Shown here one piece after another: positions 21,937-33,236 of a DNA stretch of 64,000 bases (the stretch's first letter is position 1; the number at the start of each line of letters is the position of its first letter). The DNA comes from Fomitopsis serialis (lineage: Eukaryota > Basidiomycota > Agaricomycetes > Polyporales > Fomitopsidaceae): positions 62,001-126,000 of the forward strand of contig NW_025954969.1 of assembly GCF_022376445.1 (NCBI RefSeq), in the 5' to 3' direction. A program made the translations under genes and the position numbers. Below the pieces are notes generated by a model, which searched no databases, was not told the origin of the DNA, and saw nothing but the letters and a program-made list of their open reading frames with translations.

Positions 21937-24834
21937 TTACGGCGGAATGGTCCCAAGGTGCAAATGCGCGTCGCCGCCCCACGGAGCCGATATCCAAGCC
22001 TGCTGGAGCTCAGCTGGCGGCGAGGGCACTGGCGACACCTGCCATCCAGATTGAGCAGTTTTGACGTTCGTCACAAAATTCTGGAATGCGAATGCACCCC
22101 CTCCATGCGAGGCCTCTACGAATTGTGCGGGGTTCGCGTCGAAGACCGTCTGATACCCCGTCGGACCCGCATCGTAATCCGCAGAACGAGGTTCTGGTGC
22201 CCACGAACGAGCTGGAAGCACATGAGACGGTCCATCGGGGCCGGTATCTCGTCCTTCCAGATAGTGGTCGAGAAGCGACAAGAGGAAGCGGGCGTAGATG
22301 AAGGGATAATGCAGCTTGTCTAGAGCGACATCCGCCGAAGACCAGATTCGGATGAGCGAGCGCACGTCATTCAGGATACTCTCACGGAGCGCGGGGTCCA
22401 CGAGGGAGTCGAAGCACGGGTCCAAAAGCTGCGAAGGCGTGTCAGACTGCGGATGCACGCGGGGCCGGCCATGACATACATTCAATAGGAATGCGGCTGA
22501 GTACGTGGTATGCAGATATTGTGGCTGACGACGTTTGGTTAGCACAGCCTAGATCAACGACGTTGTACCCTCACCTCAATGGCATAACGCAAGTGCCCAA
22601 TGGGATACAGCTGTTCAACGTGTATACTTAGGATCGCTCGTGCAATCTGGACGGACTAAGGAAATGTGAGGATGCCGTAGAATGCGGCAAACACTTCTAC
22701 TTACTGAGTGGAAGATATCCGGGGCAAGAGTGATCCCTTTCATCAGAGACCAGTGAACACCCGCGCCCAGAACTGTGAGTCTTTGACAGTACGTGACTCT
22801 GCCGACTCCATAATGAGCGCCGTCCCAGTAGTGGACATCAGATAAATGCTTACAACGTCAGCCTGGTATCGCGTTCAGCCCTCACTGCGTACTATTAGTC
22901 ACATTCAGTGTAGCAGGCCGAACTCTTACCTGCCCAATTCGCCGACGTGTGGTGCTCCATGATACGCTGCTGCCAGTGAGAGACCCGTTCCGAAATTTTG
23001 TGGTCACACTCCCTCACAAGAGCAAGGACGTCGGGCTCCTCAAGGTAGTGGTGTGAGCTAGCTCATACAAACATGGAAATACAGGCACATACCTGCCATA
23101 TATCGGGATTAGACATGTCCACCCGAATGTCATCCAGCAGCGGCGAAACGAGCTGCATAATGTCCAAATACGCCGCAGAGTAGATGTCATACGGTGAGTT
23201 CAGAGAAGAGCACCTGTACCAGATATCAAATATTTGGTCTACATAGTCCTTCCGCGGCTTCACGGGTGTTTTCCCTCGCTGAATGCAATGTGAAGTGTCG
23301 GCGGTCATGATGTGAAACCAGGTCCTTATGCGATTGAGTCTCTCTCGCTCAGGAAGCTCCGGCGGTGGCGGGAAGTCGAGCCGTAGATAGTGCGATATCC
23401 TGCCGCAATGTAAACATGAGGGTTGGCAAGATCACAGGCACAGATATGTCTCACCGGACAGCAGCCCCGATAAGTAACCAGTTTCGGTTCTCAGACCATC
23501 GCTGGAACGGGGCTGGGTATACCGTCATGAGAATGTACGCCTGGCAGGTTTCAATACAGTGGCAGCTATCAATAAGGGTCTGTGCCACGGCCTCACAGGC
23601 GTATGCCATCGCCAGTTGATGCAGCTTTGGTCGACACTGCCAGTGGCGTGATGCGACCGCGAGTACTATGGAACCTTATGAGCAATCATGTCGCAGAGAA
23701 GGATGTGCTCAATTACTCATTGTAAACAGAAGTGGTGACTTTGACATCAAGTACTGCGGCGTGTGCAGCCTTGGATCCAGGATCGCGAAGCACGTCTGCC
23801 AGAAAGATATGGCTCAACAATCACCAGTTCAAAAGTCATGCATCTAACGTGTAGTCTGTCATAATACCTGAAGTGTGAAAGTGAGCTATACGCGTGAAAG
23901 CTATGCACTTTCACAGTACTCACAGATCGAACAAAGCGGCAACATCTCGAGAACTGAACAAGCCGCTTTGGAGGATAGCAGGTTGACTGGTTCTGTTCGC
24001 ATGATTTGCGGCTTTGTCAATCGCAAATCGACGTCAGTAGTTGCTCCATCGGTCAGGGCGTCACCGTAGCACAGAATTTACCATATTCATCCGCATAATT
24101 TGCGGGTCTCAGTAACCCGGGGTTTGACGGCGCTCCGAACGCTGATGACGACCCGGAGATTGATCCGGGGTACGCAGCAGACCGACCCCTCGGTACGCTG
24201 ACTAATCAGTGTCCGTGAGTGTGAGTCCATCAATGAAATCAGGGTGACACTGCATCGCATTCCGCCGACCTACCAAACATATCGCCTGCGTGTCTTCCAA
24301 GAGAGGCAGCTTCCGCTTGTGCTTGAGCAAGACAATGGTGCATTTTAGAGCGCGCTTTCGTCTCGTCGAGCCGTTGCAGCAGCGACTGAATTTGCAAGTT
24401 CTGAGACTGCGACCGCTGTTGAAGCTCGTCCTGTGTTCTACGCGGGACAATCAGCAGATAATTCATGACGTTTTGAGGAGTACAACTCACGGCGCTGGTC
24501 TTCGTTTCTTGCGACCTCGGAAAACACATTCGGTGCCACTAGCTCTGCACCTCACACACGTGTCCTCTTCAGGGATGAATTCGCAACGGATCTGCCACGC
24601 CTTAGAATGCTGTCGATTTGAACCACCTGCAACGATATAGCTTACTTTGAGCGCTTTACATTGTATGCAAGCCCCAGGCCTGTCAAGAATTCGTGGATCA
24701 GCTTTCGAGAATCTCGGAGTTAAGGTTGACAGATGTGCTTACGGTCTCCTAGGAGGAACTGATGAGCTGGATGAAGAGTTTTCCAGCTCTGCTGACCCTT
24801 GACGCTGGCTCTTTGGTTCCTGTGGCTGGGACAT
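21937..24834 (-). CDS. Zn2Cys6 transcription factor, paralog 3 of 3
   Basis: Sixteen exons: 24834..24743, 24679..24646, 24591..24491, 24437..24274, 24201..24082, 24011..23924, 23867..23849, 23795..23717, 23665..23455, 23399..23093, 23038..22930, 22884..22854, 22798..22705, 22655..22575, 22524..22480, 22428..21937 (688 aa). The zinc cluster is 'CIQCKALK', 'IRCEFIPEEDTCVRC', then 'ECVFRGRKKRRPAP'. A coiled coil follows ('TQDELQQRSQSQNLQIQSLL'). The middle domain has 'QSGLFSSRDVAALFDL', 'CRPKLHQLAMAYACEAV' and 'HCIETCQAYILM'. Exons of 19, 79, 211, 307, 94, 81 and 45 nt are identical in length to paralog 1. It is tandem with paralog 2 on the minus strand. Role: sequence-specific DNA-binding regulator, target unknown. 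Confidence 0.87.
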
Positions 24835-27800
24835 CGCGTTTGTGGTTCACTGATTTCGATGTGCTGCGCGAGTCGGACGACGGACGGAGCAGATTCAATG
24901 CGCTGAGACCAATGGATTATATACCTTTGGATGGGATAGTTCCTGAGATCCTGGTCGAACCACGATAGGCGGTCTCAGTTCATCAATTCGAATTGGTTGA
25001 AAGACCTACTTTCTTGGTCGAAAATGCGCCACTCAACTCAATGGAACGCGGTCCCTCTGCGTCCGGTGAGTACAGTACACGCCGTATCAGGAAGATGGAG
25101 CACGAGGGAACCAGATCTCGATGTCGAGTCGTGTTCACCAGTGCCAGTCGCGCAGTGTGATGTTCGGTCGTGAAGGAACGTAGCAGTGGCACGTCGAGAC
25201 CGTCGATTCGGAATCGCAGAGGCTGTGATTTAGCGTCGGAACCAAATGAGGGAGCATCCTCAGGAATTCCAGGTCTTGCGTCACTAGATCTGGGCCAACA
25301 CGGCACACTCGGCAAACAAGAGCTGTCTGGACTAGTACATAATGCGTGTGTCATTGTCATTGTACTGTGGCATGCAGTGCTGTAGCGACTACGCATGATA
25401 GGCGCTCAGGTCCCCCGACCTCGCAGCAAACTTGTAGAAACCCGATTTGGTGCACCGTCTTCCCCGGAGTGAGTTGAACAATCGACTGCGCACGCGTTAC
25501 GCGTGCACAGCACAGTGCGCAGTGATGGACCTGCGATGAGTACAGATATGGGCGCCTCTGTGCGTTGCGCAGTAGTAGATCCAAAGTAGATCCCTTTGAA
25601 AAGACTCATCACATAATAGGGTGTTTGCAGGCCCAGGTCGATACGCCGAAGACGTGACTGAACACCTGAGTGAATGAGGCTATACATACCGCGGACACGC
25701 TTGCTAGACGGCTCGCTCCGCGGATGTAGACGTCGGGGAAGCCCCGAGGCTGAGGAGAACGTCCAAGCAACGCGCAGAACTGTCTAGCCGCGTCCTCTTC
25801 CCCGACTCCGCGGGGATTCCTCGCCATAACTGCACGACGTCGGCGGATGAAGTGCATCGACGGTTGTAATCTTCGCAAACTGGCAGCGCTGCCACATCAG
25901 CGATCTGAAACACGCAGTGCGCCGTCGCCCTGCAACCGAACCGATCAAGGTCAACTCCGCGCATGTCATCATTGTGCAACTCAGACAACGTACAATCTCT
26001 GGCTTTGCGGCGGAGCTAATAGCGCAGGGCCGTCCAGTAAAAAAGACTGCCACTCAGGGCAAGCCGCCGGGGGCGGAGGATAATTGCAGCCAAGCTTATC
26101 GACCAGTTACTGATCCGAGTTCCGAGTCGAAGCGACAGCGACGGGCCTCCGAAGGCCGGAATCCCTGAAGCGCAGTAAACATCGCGGGACTTCGTGGATG
26201 AGTCTACGCCACTGACCTAGGCTGGACGCTCGAGCGCTCAGGGATCGTCCCAGGAACGTTCACCTAAAGCATGCAGGGCTGCGGACAAACACGGCCAAAA
26301 TACAATTCGGGGCGTCCGTTCGCGCATGCAGTCGAAGGAAGGCGAAAGTGCGACTGGATCGGTGCACTGATTGCGATACACGCTCTGCGAAGTTAGGCCA
26401 CGATTTACTACAGAGAATCGTCTTCACATCACTCATCACTTCCTGTGTCTGCTCCGTTCGGTTGTCCACTCACATGTCGACTGACTTTCCGAGTCATGGT
26501 TATCTCATACAGAGCATCTCCGCCGGGGGGCGGTTCAATGTAGTACACAGATGCCTAAACTGAGTAGAAGGCCAAGAAATGCATAGCTTTCGCAGATACT
26601 CCTGGAGATGAGCTCATCAGCAAAAAGACAAGAGAATACATATGGAGGGCTTACAGCACACGCCGCGAGCAACATACAAATGACCCGAATACCGAACAAC
26701 AAGCCGTGACGTTGTTCTCCCGGAGGCGGCCTTGACAACGGAAGCCAGAGGGTATGCAATCTAGTCGCCGAGACATATTCATTTTTGAGGGCGATCACAC
26801 GAAGCCCTTCGGAGTGCCGGCGAGCAGTGGAAAGCGTGGGTCCGAGTTCCCACCTATGAGAAACATTCATGGGTGAGACCAACGCCCATAGGCATCGCTC
26901 GACCGTGTCGACCGTCGCTTGTCTAGCCGAGGATGGCCCTGCGTGCGCAAGAAATGACATATGTAGGTTTTCAGCTGCGTGGCAAGTCGTCTTCCAAGCT
27001 TTTGTACTTACCCTGCATGGTCGCATCGGGTCTTCTCGATGGTTCCATCAAAGCCAGACGCGATGGGGAATGGAGGCTCGGAAATTAATGCCCCCTATGG
27101 AGCGGCAGACAAAGGGTGGACGGATTTTTATTGAAACCAAGACGCGGAGGCGACGAATCTTGGATATTGTCTCACCTTCAAGATTTACACCTGCCTCCGT
27201 ATGATCAGTTCCACAAACTCTGCAGCCCTTGCAGTGTCCTACGGCTCATTCGAACATATATTCGACCGGAAATTAGTACCGGATGAATTAACGTGATCCG
27301 TGTGGCGACGTTTCCCTAGCGGCAGCTCTTCTACCAGGAAGCTATCACACGTTTGGCGCATGCACGCATAGTCTGCAGGAGAAGCCACGCTTACCAGGCT
27401 GGTCCCTGGAAGAACATCATCTACCTTCGAAGCACGTTGTGATCGGCAGATAATGCACTCACCCTCGGCATTGTAAAGTGGCCCGACGAGTCGTTAACAT
27501 GGCGTTGAGTCGGCAGGTAACACAGCGGCATTGAACGTAGAGGTGAAAGACTGCAGCCAATTTGGTGGTCGCCAAGGTTCCACGCGCAAATCCACAATCA
27601 ACGAAGTGGGCTTATCCATCATTTGGGCGCAACATATACGTACGCGCCAGCTTTCCGCCGTCGACCAGTACTCCCAGCCCGCAATCCTGACAACAAGCAT
27701 GTAGTAAGTGCCGGTACTAAAGGCGCGACTATTACTTGGACGCGGAGAAGCCATCGTCAGAACGACCAGGATAAATGCAACAAGGGAGGGTGTGCTTAAC

Positions 27801-27931
27801 GAGGAAAAAAGTGCCACCAAGGTCATTCCATCGTAAGTACAAAGGCGCGCTATCCTGTGCCGGAAGCGAAGCGCCCCTTAAATCATCTTGAATAGGAGGT
27901 AAAACATATCAGCAAATTCGGTCGTCCCCTT
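24835..27931. other. Gene-poor stretch, nothing recognised
   Basis: About 3.1 kb. Minus-strand frames at 26535-27026 and 27494-27826 contain hydrophobic runs ('LGLLLSLGICVL', 'SLVAFILVVLTMA') that could be remnants of a multi-pass membrane protein. They lack a start, a family motif and a consistent splice pattern. The first ~200 bp upstream of 24834 would be the promoter of regulator paralog 3. Confidence 0.35.
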
Positions 27932-28856
27932 TACTGACGCTGAACCGGTAATGCAAACGCGTTTGCATTACTGTCCCGACTGCTCAAACAGAATGATCAT
28001 GTCAATCTTTTGTTATAGAATCATATTTATACATCTTGAGAGCACACATGAATATTTCTGGACGTTCCGCGGTAGGGGAAAGTGCTTTCGGCAGTTCTGC
28101 AAACGAGAGACCCATTTGCCCGCCAAAGCATCGAGGTGCAGCATTTGGCGCCCACTCGAGATTAGGAGTCCGCCTGCTTGCCGTTATGCCGAATGCGCGT
28201 CTACTGCAGATGCTGAACCAGTAATGCAAACCGGCGCCGGCGGCTGCATCGAGTGCGAGTGCAAAGTGTGTATTACGGTACAGTGCAACAGCAACTAGAA
28301 GAGCATACAACATACTATAAATGTGACTATTAGCTACCGAGTAGACAGTATTAGTCGGATACTACGGTGTGATATTGGCTGCTAACGAAAGGCCGACACT
28401 GGCTTCAAAGGGAGTTGCCACCCGCCACTGCTTCCCAAGCGGAGATTGTTTCGGCATGGGGAGACGCCGCCGGTCACATTGCACTTCCCAACTCCAGTGC
28501 AATGTGCAGTGCAAACGAGCATCTTCCACTCGTACACACACCTCAGAAAATTTTAGGAAGCATATCTGGAAGGTATTTTATGTGCCTGAAGTCTCAAATT
28601 TGTGTTCCGAAGGAAGGATTGTAGTACCCGGTGCAGCAACTTCTCGTTACACCTGTATTCAGCCACCCGAAAACAGATCTTTGATTTTCTCCCGCGGCGT
28701 ACAATACACCCAGCTACTTCTGCTTCATATATGATATTAAGGTAGCATGTAGCAGTCGTATACGATTTTTTGGCCCAGTAAACGGCTCGGTATGAGGGGA
28801 GAAATGCGGCTGTTTGCATTACTGTGCCCGTTTGCATTACCGGTTCCGCGTCAGTA
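27932..28856. mobile_element. Non-autonomous DNA transposon (MITE-like) with 28-bp terminal inverted repeats
   Basis: The 28 bases at 27932-27959 and the reverse complement of 28829-28856 are identical except for one T/G difference. Both begin TACTGACGC and contain GAACCGGTAATGCAAACG. If the outer TA is target DNA, the ends read TA|CTGACGC...GCGTCAG|TA, as expected for Tc1/mariner-type duplication of TA. The motif TAATGCAAAC occurs five times (27949, inverted at 27961, 28212, inverted at 28812 and inverted at 28830), giving subterminal repeats. No transposase frame is visible in the 925 bp. Confidence 0.75.
27948..27971. repeat. 24-bp perfect palindrome in the left end of the element
   Basis: The palindrome is formed by TAATGCAAAC and its inverted copy meeting at GC. 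It sits inside the left terminal repeat. Such structures can bind transposase or form cruciforms. Confidence 0.85.
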
Positions 28857-30881
28857 GACGTGATATGATCAACCGTTGGTCCGAACATCAGCGGCATTGG
28901 ATGCCTTTCCGCAGGATTTACGGGCGCTGGTAAAGCTAGAGCGGACGTCGAACATCGCCTGTGGCGCAAGAATAGCGAGGGTCGCTAAACCGCAGCGACG
29001 ACCTATAACATGTGATGTAAATGCATAACAGGACGTCGGAGGCAACCGCAGTGATGGGACAGATGGTGAGAGCCAACGAGAGAGCGAGAATTCGAACACC
29101 GACGGTATGTTTATGCTTTTCAACCTAGAAGGGGGGGTCTGACCCCCCTTCCAGATTAAGGTTTAGAACGGGGTGCCGGAGTTCGAGAGGACGACAAGCG
29201 AGAAGGGCCGACGTGCCGGGGAGGTTTAGAGCGTGAATCTAGGATAGAACGCGCTGTAAACCTCTGCGGGAAGGCATCCATTCATGCCCTTGTTATGCCT
29301 TGCCACGCCGATTTCGTCACGCATACTGCTCATTTTCAGACTGCAATAGTCTGTCCTTTCGCACAGGCGGCCACCAGCCGAATACGGGGACTTGCATTGC
29401 AGATACATGTGGAGCTTCCAGCTTGTGAAAGAGTCCTGTCATGGTGGTGTCAGCAAAAAGATCGTGGGGTAAAGGCCGAATGGCCACCAAGTTGTAGTGA
29501 CCACAGACGAACGGGGCACCGCACAATCGGCAGTGGTTGAAGAAGCGCACCGGCGGCAGAGCACATTTTTACTGGCTGATCTACGATCTCTTCGCTCGCT
29601 GTGGGCTCCTCGACTCGGGGCTATTGCATGGAGCCCAACGTAGCGGTTCTCATTGCCGGCGGCCGCGTCTATCGTTCTGTGAGCACCGTGGCTCAGCACT
29701 GACAGCACATACCTTCAGTTCTCGGAGTGTTGCGTTCGCCGTCCGACAACTACGGACCGGCCTTGGGACAAGCAGTCTGATGAGTCGAGGCGGAAAATTA
29801 AAGTGAGATATTGACGGATTCGGAGACATCAAGATCCGCCAACCGCGGAGCGACTTACAGTCAAGGTGTTAGCTTGTGAGGTCGCGTAAGAGATGTTCAT
29901 GAAACACCGGGATGGTCGGCGCTGTAAAGCAATACGCCTGAGTCGAGCCCCAATGCGCACATGACACCCGAGCCAATAAGCTAGGGGTAACATAAACAAT
30001 GGATGTCTGGGCCCGTAACCGGCATAGTATCGTTTTCAGAATCAGCTTTCCTTACACTCAAAGAGGTCTCGTTTAGAGTCTGCCGACGGGAGACCAAGCT
30101 TTCCTGGAGCTCTCGGAGTCAAATTCTGTGCAATTCACGTTGCGCCCGGGCCTCCGAGTTGTGCGCCGCGACTCGGATGCGATCTTTGTTTCCTTCGCTG
30201 GCACTCCAAGCCCCATAGCTTTCGGCTCGCTGCAGGCCTGCAACATACTCGTCCCCTCGGGGATAACTTGAGGCTTAGAAATGGGCTCATAATCATACGA
30301 CTCGGAGGTAGGACGTCACTGTGTTGCTTACATGAATTCCGATCGCTTGCAGAGCTGTGGCGGTAGCATGGTCACCACGGTGCCAGTCATGTTCCAAGCA
30401 TGGTCCTACATCCATTGTTCGTCACAGAGGTCAGTGCGTATCGTTCCCTGAGGAGTGTACGTTTGATCAGTACTGATCAATGGGTACCGGGTGGGATTAT
30501 TTCTAGAATTGGACAGGCACGGGGATACTGTACGTGTCACGGTGGGCTACCATATGGGGCTATTCCATATCACACACCCATCCTGAATGTACGTTGGCAT
30601 GCCAGCAATACCGACCTGAGGGTCAGTGGACCACTGACGGGACCATCCATTGCCAGTGGCAGCTGTACTTTGGTTGTACTCGATAGGTCCTGCGTCAAAT
30701 GATGGTTTTACAGTGAGCGGGTGAGTACGCATTCGCATCTGTATAAGCCACCTTAAGTCCTGTATTGCCATCGTGCTACTTACGTATACATCGCAGAGTA
30801 CTCAAGTCAGCGCATCAGCACTTACAAAACCATCGTTAGTAACGACGGTGTCGCCAACATCCAGGTTCACGTCCGTCTACT
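28857..30881. other. Gene-poor stretch, nothing recognised
   Basis: About 2 kb without a supportable gene. It contains a G/C-run hairpin at 29129-29150 (AAGGGGGGGTC against GACCCCCCTT). The last few hundred bases presumably hold the promoter of the F-box gene starting at 30882. Confidence 0.4.
29129..29150. repeat. G7/C6 hairpin
   Basis: Near-perfect inverted repeat AAGGGGGGGTC-T-GACCCCCCTT with one unpaired G. It could be a stable hairpin or a transposon-end scar. Confidence 0.6.
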
Positions 30882-32531
30882 ATGAGCACGACTTCCGCGA
30901 CATACCGACCTGCAAACGTCCTATCGAGCAAGCGGTACAACCCAGAGTACCGCTGGGAAGTGATTGCTGCAGGTTGTACGTAGCACACTTTGCTTGATAG
31001 CTTTCTCTATGTTGATATACCTACCCCAGGGCTAAAAGGCAAGCCGAGCACAGCACAATGCATCCTCCAGCCACTCTCTTCGCAGCTCTGCCAGCGCATC
31101 CCGCTCGACATTTACGAGCATATCATGGACCACATGGATCAGGCAAGCCTATACCGCGCCGCCCTCGTCTGTCAGGCCTGGCACCACCAGAGCATCCGCC
31201 TCCTCTACCGGACCATCGAGATCCGGCAGCGCGCCGCGTTCAGCACCATCTCGCGCCCGAGTCCCGCCGCCCGAGCGCGCCTCGCGACGAGCAAGGAACT
31301 GCGCGTTATGCATCGCAGTGGCCCGCTCTTCTGCCACGCTGTCCCCCTCACCCTCGGGCGCGCAATGCCCGCAGTCGAGCGCCTCGCGTTCCATGCTTGC
31401 CTCCAGCCGCTCATGCATCCGACCTTCGCGCGTTACCTCTCAGCTTTCACGGGCGTATCGCGGCTCGAGATCGGCGGCTTCAGGTTCTCGAACGTTGTGG
31501 AGCTGCGGAGGGTGCTGTGTGCGTTCCCGCGGCTGATATACTTGTCGCTCTCGCGTGGGGAGTTCACGCAGAGCGTCAAGGGACAGGACGAAGAGAAGAA
31601 GAGCGGGTTTATGCCCGGGGCTGGGCCACAGAGCCTGCGAATACAGACACTGGTGCTTGGTATACAACTGAGCTCCCCGGTACTGGAGGCCCTCATCGAC
31701 TGGCTCGTTATGTCATCCACGTGTCGGTCCATAGCTCATCTGGAGTTCTGGCGAGACTCACTCGAGAGCGTTACCTCGGTTAATCGGCTGCTTGAAGCCA
31801 TCGGTGGGGCGTTGCTCGACTTCCACGAACATCAGGGCCGCTTCGGTATGCCGCTGTCTTGTCGCTGTAGTTGCGCACACGCTGATAGCAGTGTGTCAGA
31901 GAAACGTAGCCACGTCGACCTTGCACACAACTACCGTCTTCGCTCCTTGGAGATGACTATGTCCAGGCGACTGACTGAAACGAGTGGCATTGTGTGGCCA
32001 GGCATCATAGAGGAACTGCTCTCCGTGCTTTCTAGCGTCCGGAGTTTGGACATGCAGCGAATCCTGATCCACCTCGTCTGCAGAACCACGACGGCTGTAG
32101 GGCAGATGCTTCCGCTAGCGGCCTCCGACAGCGGTCGACCCCCTCTCCATGATGTACTCGAGCGCTCAAACTTCGACTTGCTGCGGGAAGTACAAGCAAC
32201 GGTGGAATTAGACTCAACGGACATGGTGTCTATAGAAGATAACAAGGCTGCCGCGGAGATGAGAGCGCACAAGATTGTTCCGTATGTACGCGTCCTACTG
32301 GCGCCATGGCACAAGCGAGGCATCCTCACTGTCACCCCAATCTACTGGAACTTGAGCCCTACATATGGAGAAGTAGACCCAAGGTGCGTCCACAGGTGGT
32401 GCGAACTCTTTGTGCGCGTGCTGATTTCAATGTGGGATGCGTCTAGCTCCTCATCAGGGTTGTTATACGCGCATCAGAAAGCGTTCTATAACCCTACCTA
32501 TCTCCCTCTTGGCCTACTCGAACCACGATAG
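30882..32531 (+). CDS. F-box-like protein
   Basis: Exons 30882..30972 and 31030..32531 (530 aa). The long second-exon frame has no ATG before its F-box. A 57-nt intron (donor GTTGTA, acceptor CCCCAG) links it in phase to an upstream exon beginning MSTTSATYRPANVL, so I chose that start. The F-box is at about aa 51-95: 'RIPLDIYEHIMDHMDQASLY' followed by 'ALVCQAWHHQSIRLLYRTIE'. The remainder has leucine-rich spacing (for example 'VSRLEIGGFRF', 'LIYLSLSRGEF'), typical of large agaricomycete F-box families. Proteins of this type usually present substrates to SCF ubiquitin ligases. The substrate is unknown. The F-box is clear and the first exon less certain. Confidence 0.75.
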
Positions 32532-33236
32532 CTTCATCTGACGCGACTACGCGCGAGAATGAGCTGTGAAGATATGGCAGCCCGAAATCGTCTCAAGAGT
32601 TGGCTCTGGACAGTAAGGCTCAGCGCCGCCGCAGGGTAGGGCTCGAAGCCGCTCCAGGAGGTACTTCTGATGTTACGCAGATGATCCAAGTTCCGACTAG
32701 AAATGCGAATCCGTAGGTGATGGTGTCGAACTCCCTCGAATGAATTTCCGCAGCGCGTTTCTCTTTCAGTAGGTCATATACGAGTAGAAGATAGATAGAA
32801 ATACTGTAAAAATATCCCGTTGTCTCCAAGTTGGTCGAGCCTGAGGTCACTCAGGAAGCCGCACATGTCGTTCATGCATGCCTTCGGCGTGTTCCCGGTC
32901 TACTGCTCACGCACTCACGGCCTAGGTGACAATAGTCCTCCTCCTTCCTAGTGTAATATAATGGTGAAAATTGGTGAAGATGGTGGATCCGCGACGAAAT
33001 ATTTGCGGAGGTAAGGTGCTCATAGAATATTTGGCTGTGGCTGCGCTGCAGGCGGTCGACGGTCCGGCGCCTTGATTTCTGATCGGCAGCGTGTGATTGG
33101 CCCGCGCGAAGGCCGCCAAAAATCTCTGGTCGGAGACCAGAGGCAGCTCAGCTTGACGCTGCCTCAGCAGCCATTCACATTCTCTCGTCCTCCTTCCATC
33201 TCTTCCACGCCTGGCTGAGGGCAGCTCTAGCACATC
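32532..33236. promoter_or_regulatory. Intergenic region and likely promoter/5' UTR of ABCE1
   Basis: 705 bp without a gene. A perfect hairpin lies at 33124-33142 (CTCTGGTC, GGA, GACCAGAG), about 95 nt before the ABCE1 start, so it may lie in its 5' UTR. A C/T-rich run (33181-33210) precedes the start. Confidence 0.45.

Noticed and set aside
26535..27826. Possible multi-pass membrane-protein gene on the minus strand
   Set aside because: Hydrophobic runs exist, but I could not connect them with splice sites or name a family.
30990..31029. Start of the F-box gene at a TTG near 30990
   Set aside because: TTG is not a normal eukaryotic start, and a 57-nt intron linking to an ATG exon at 30882 is in phase.
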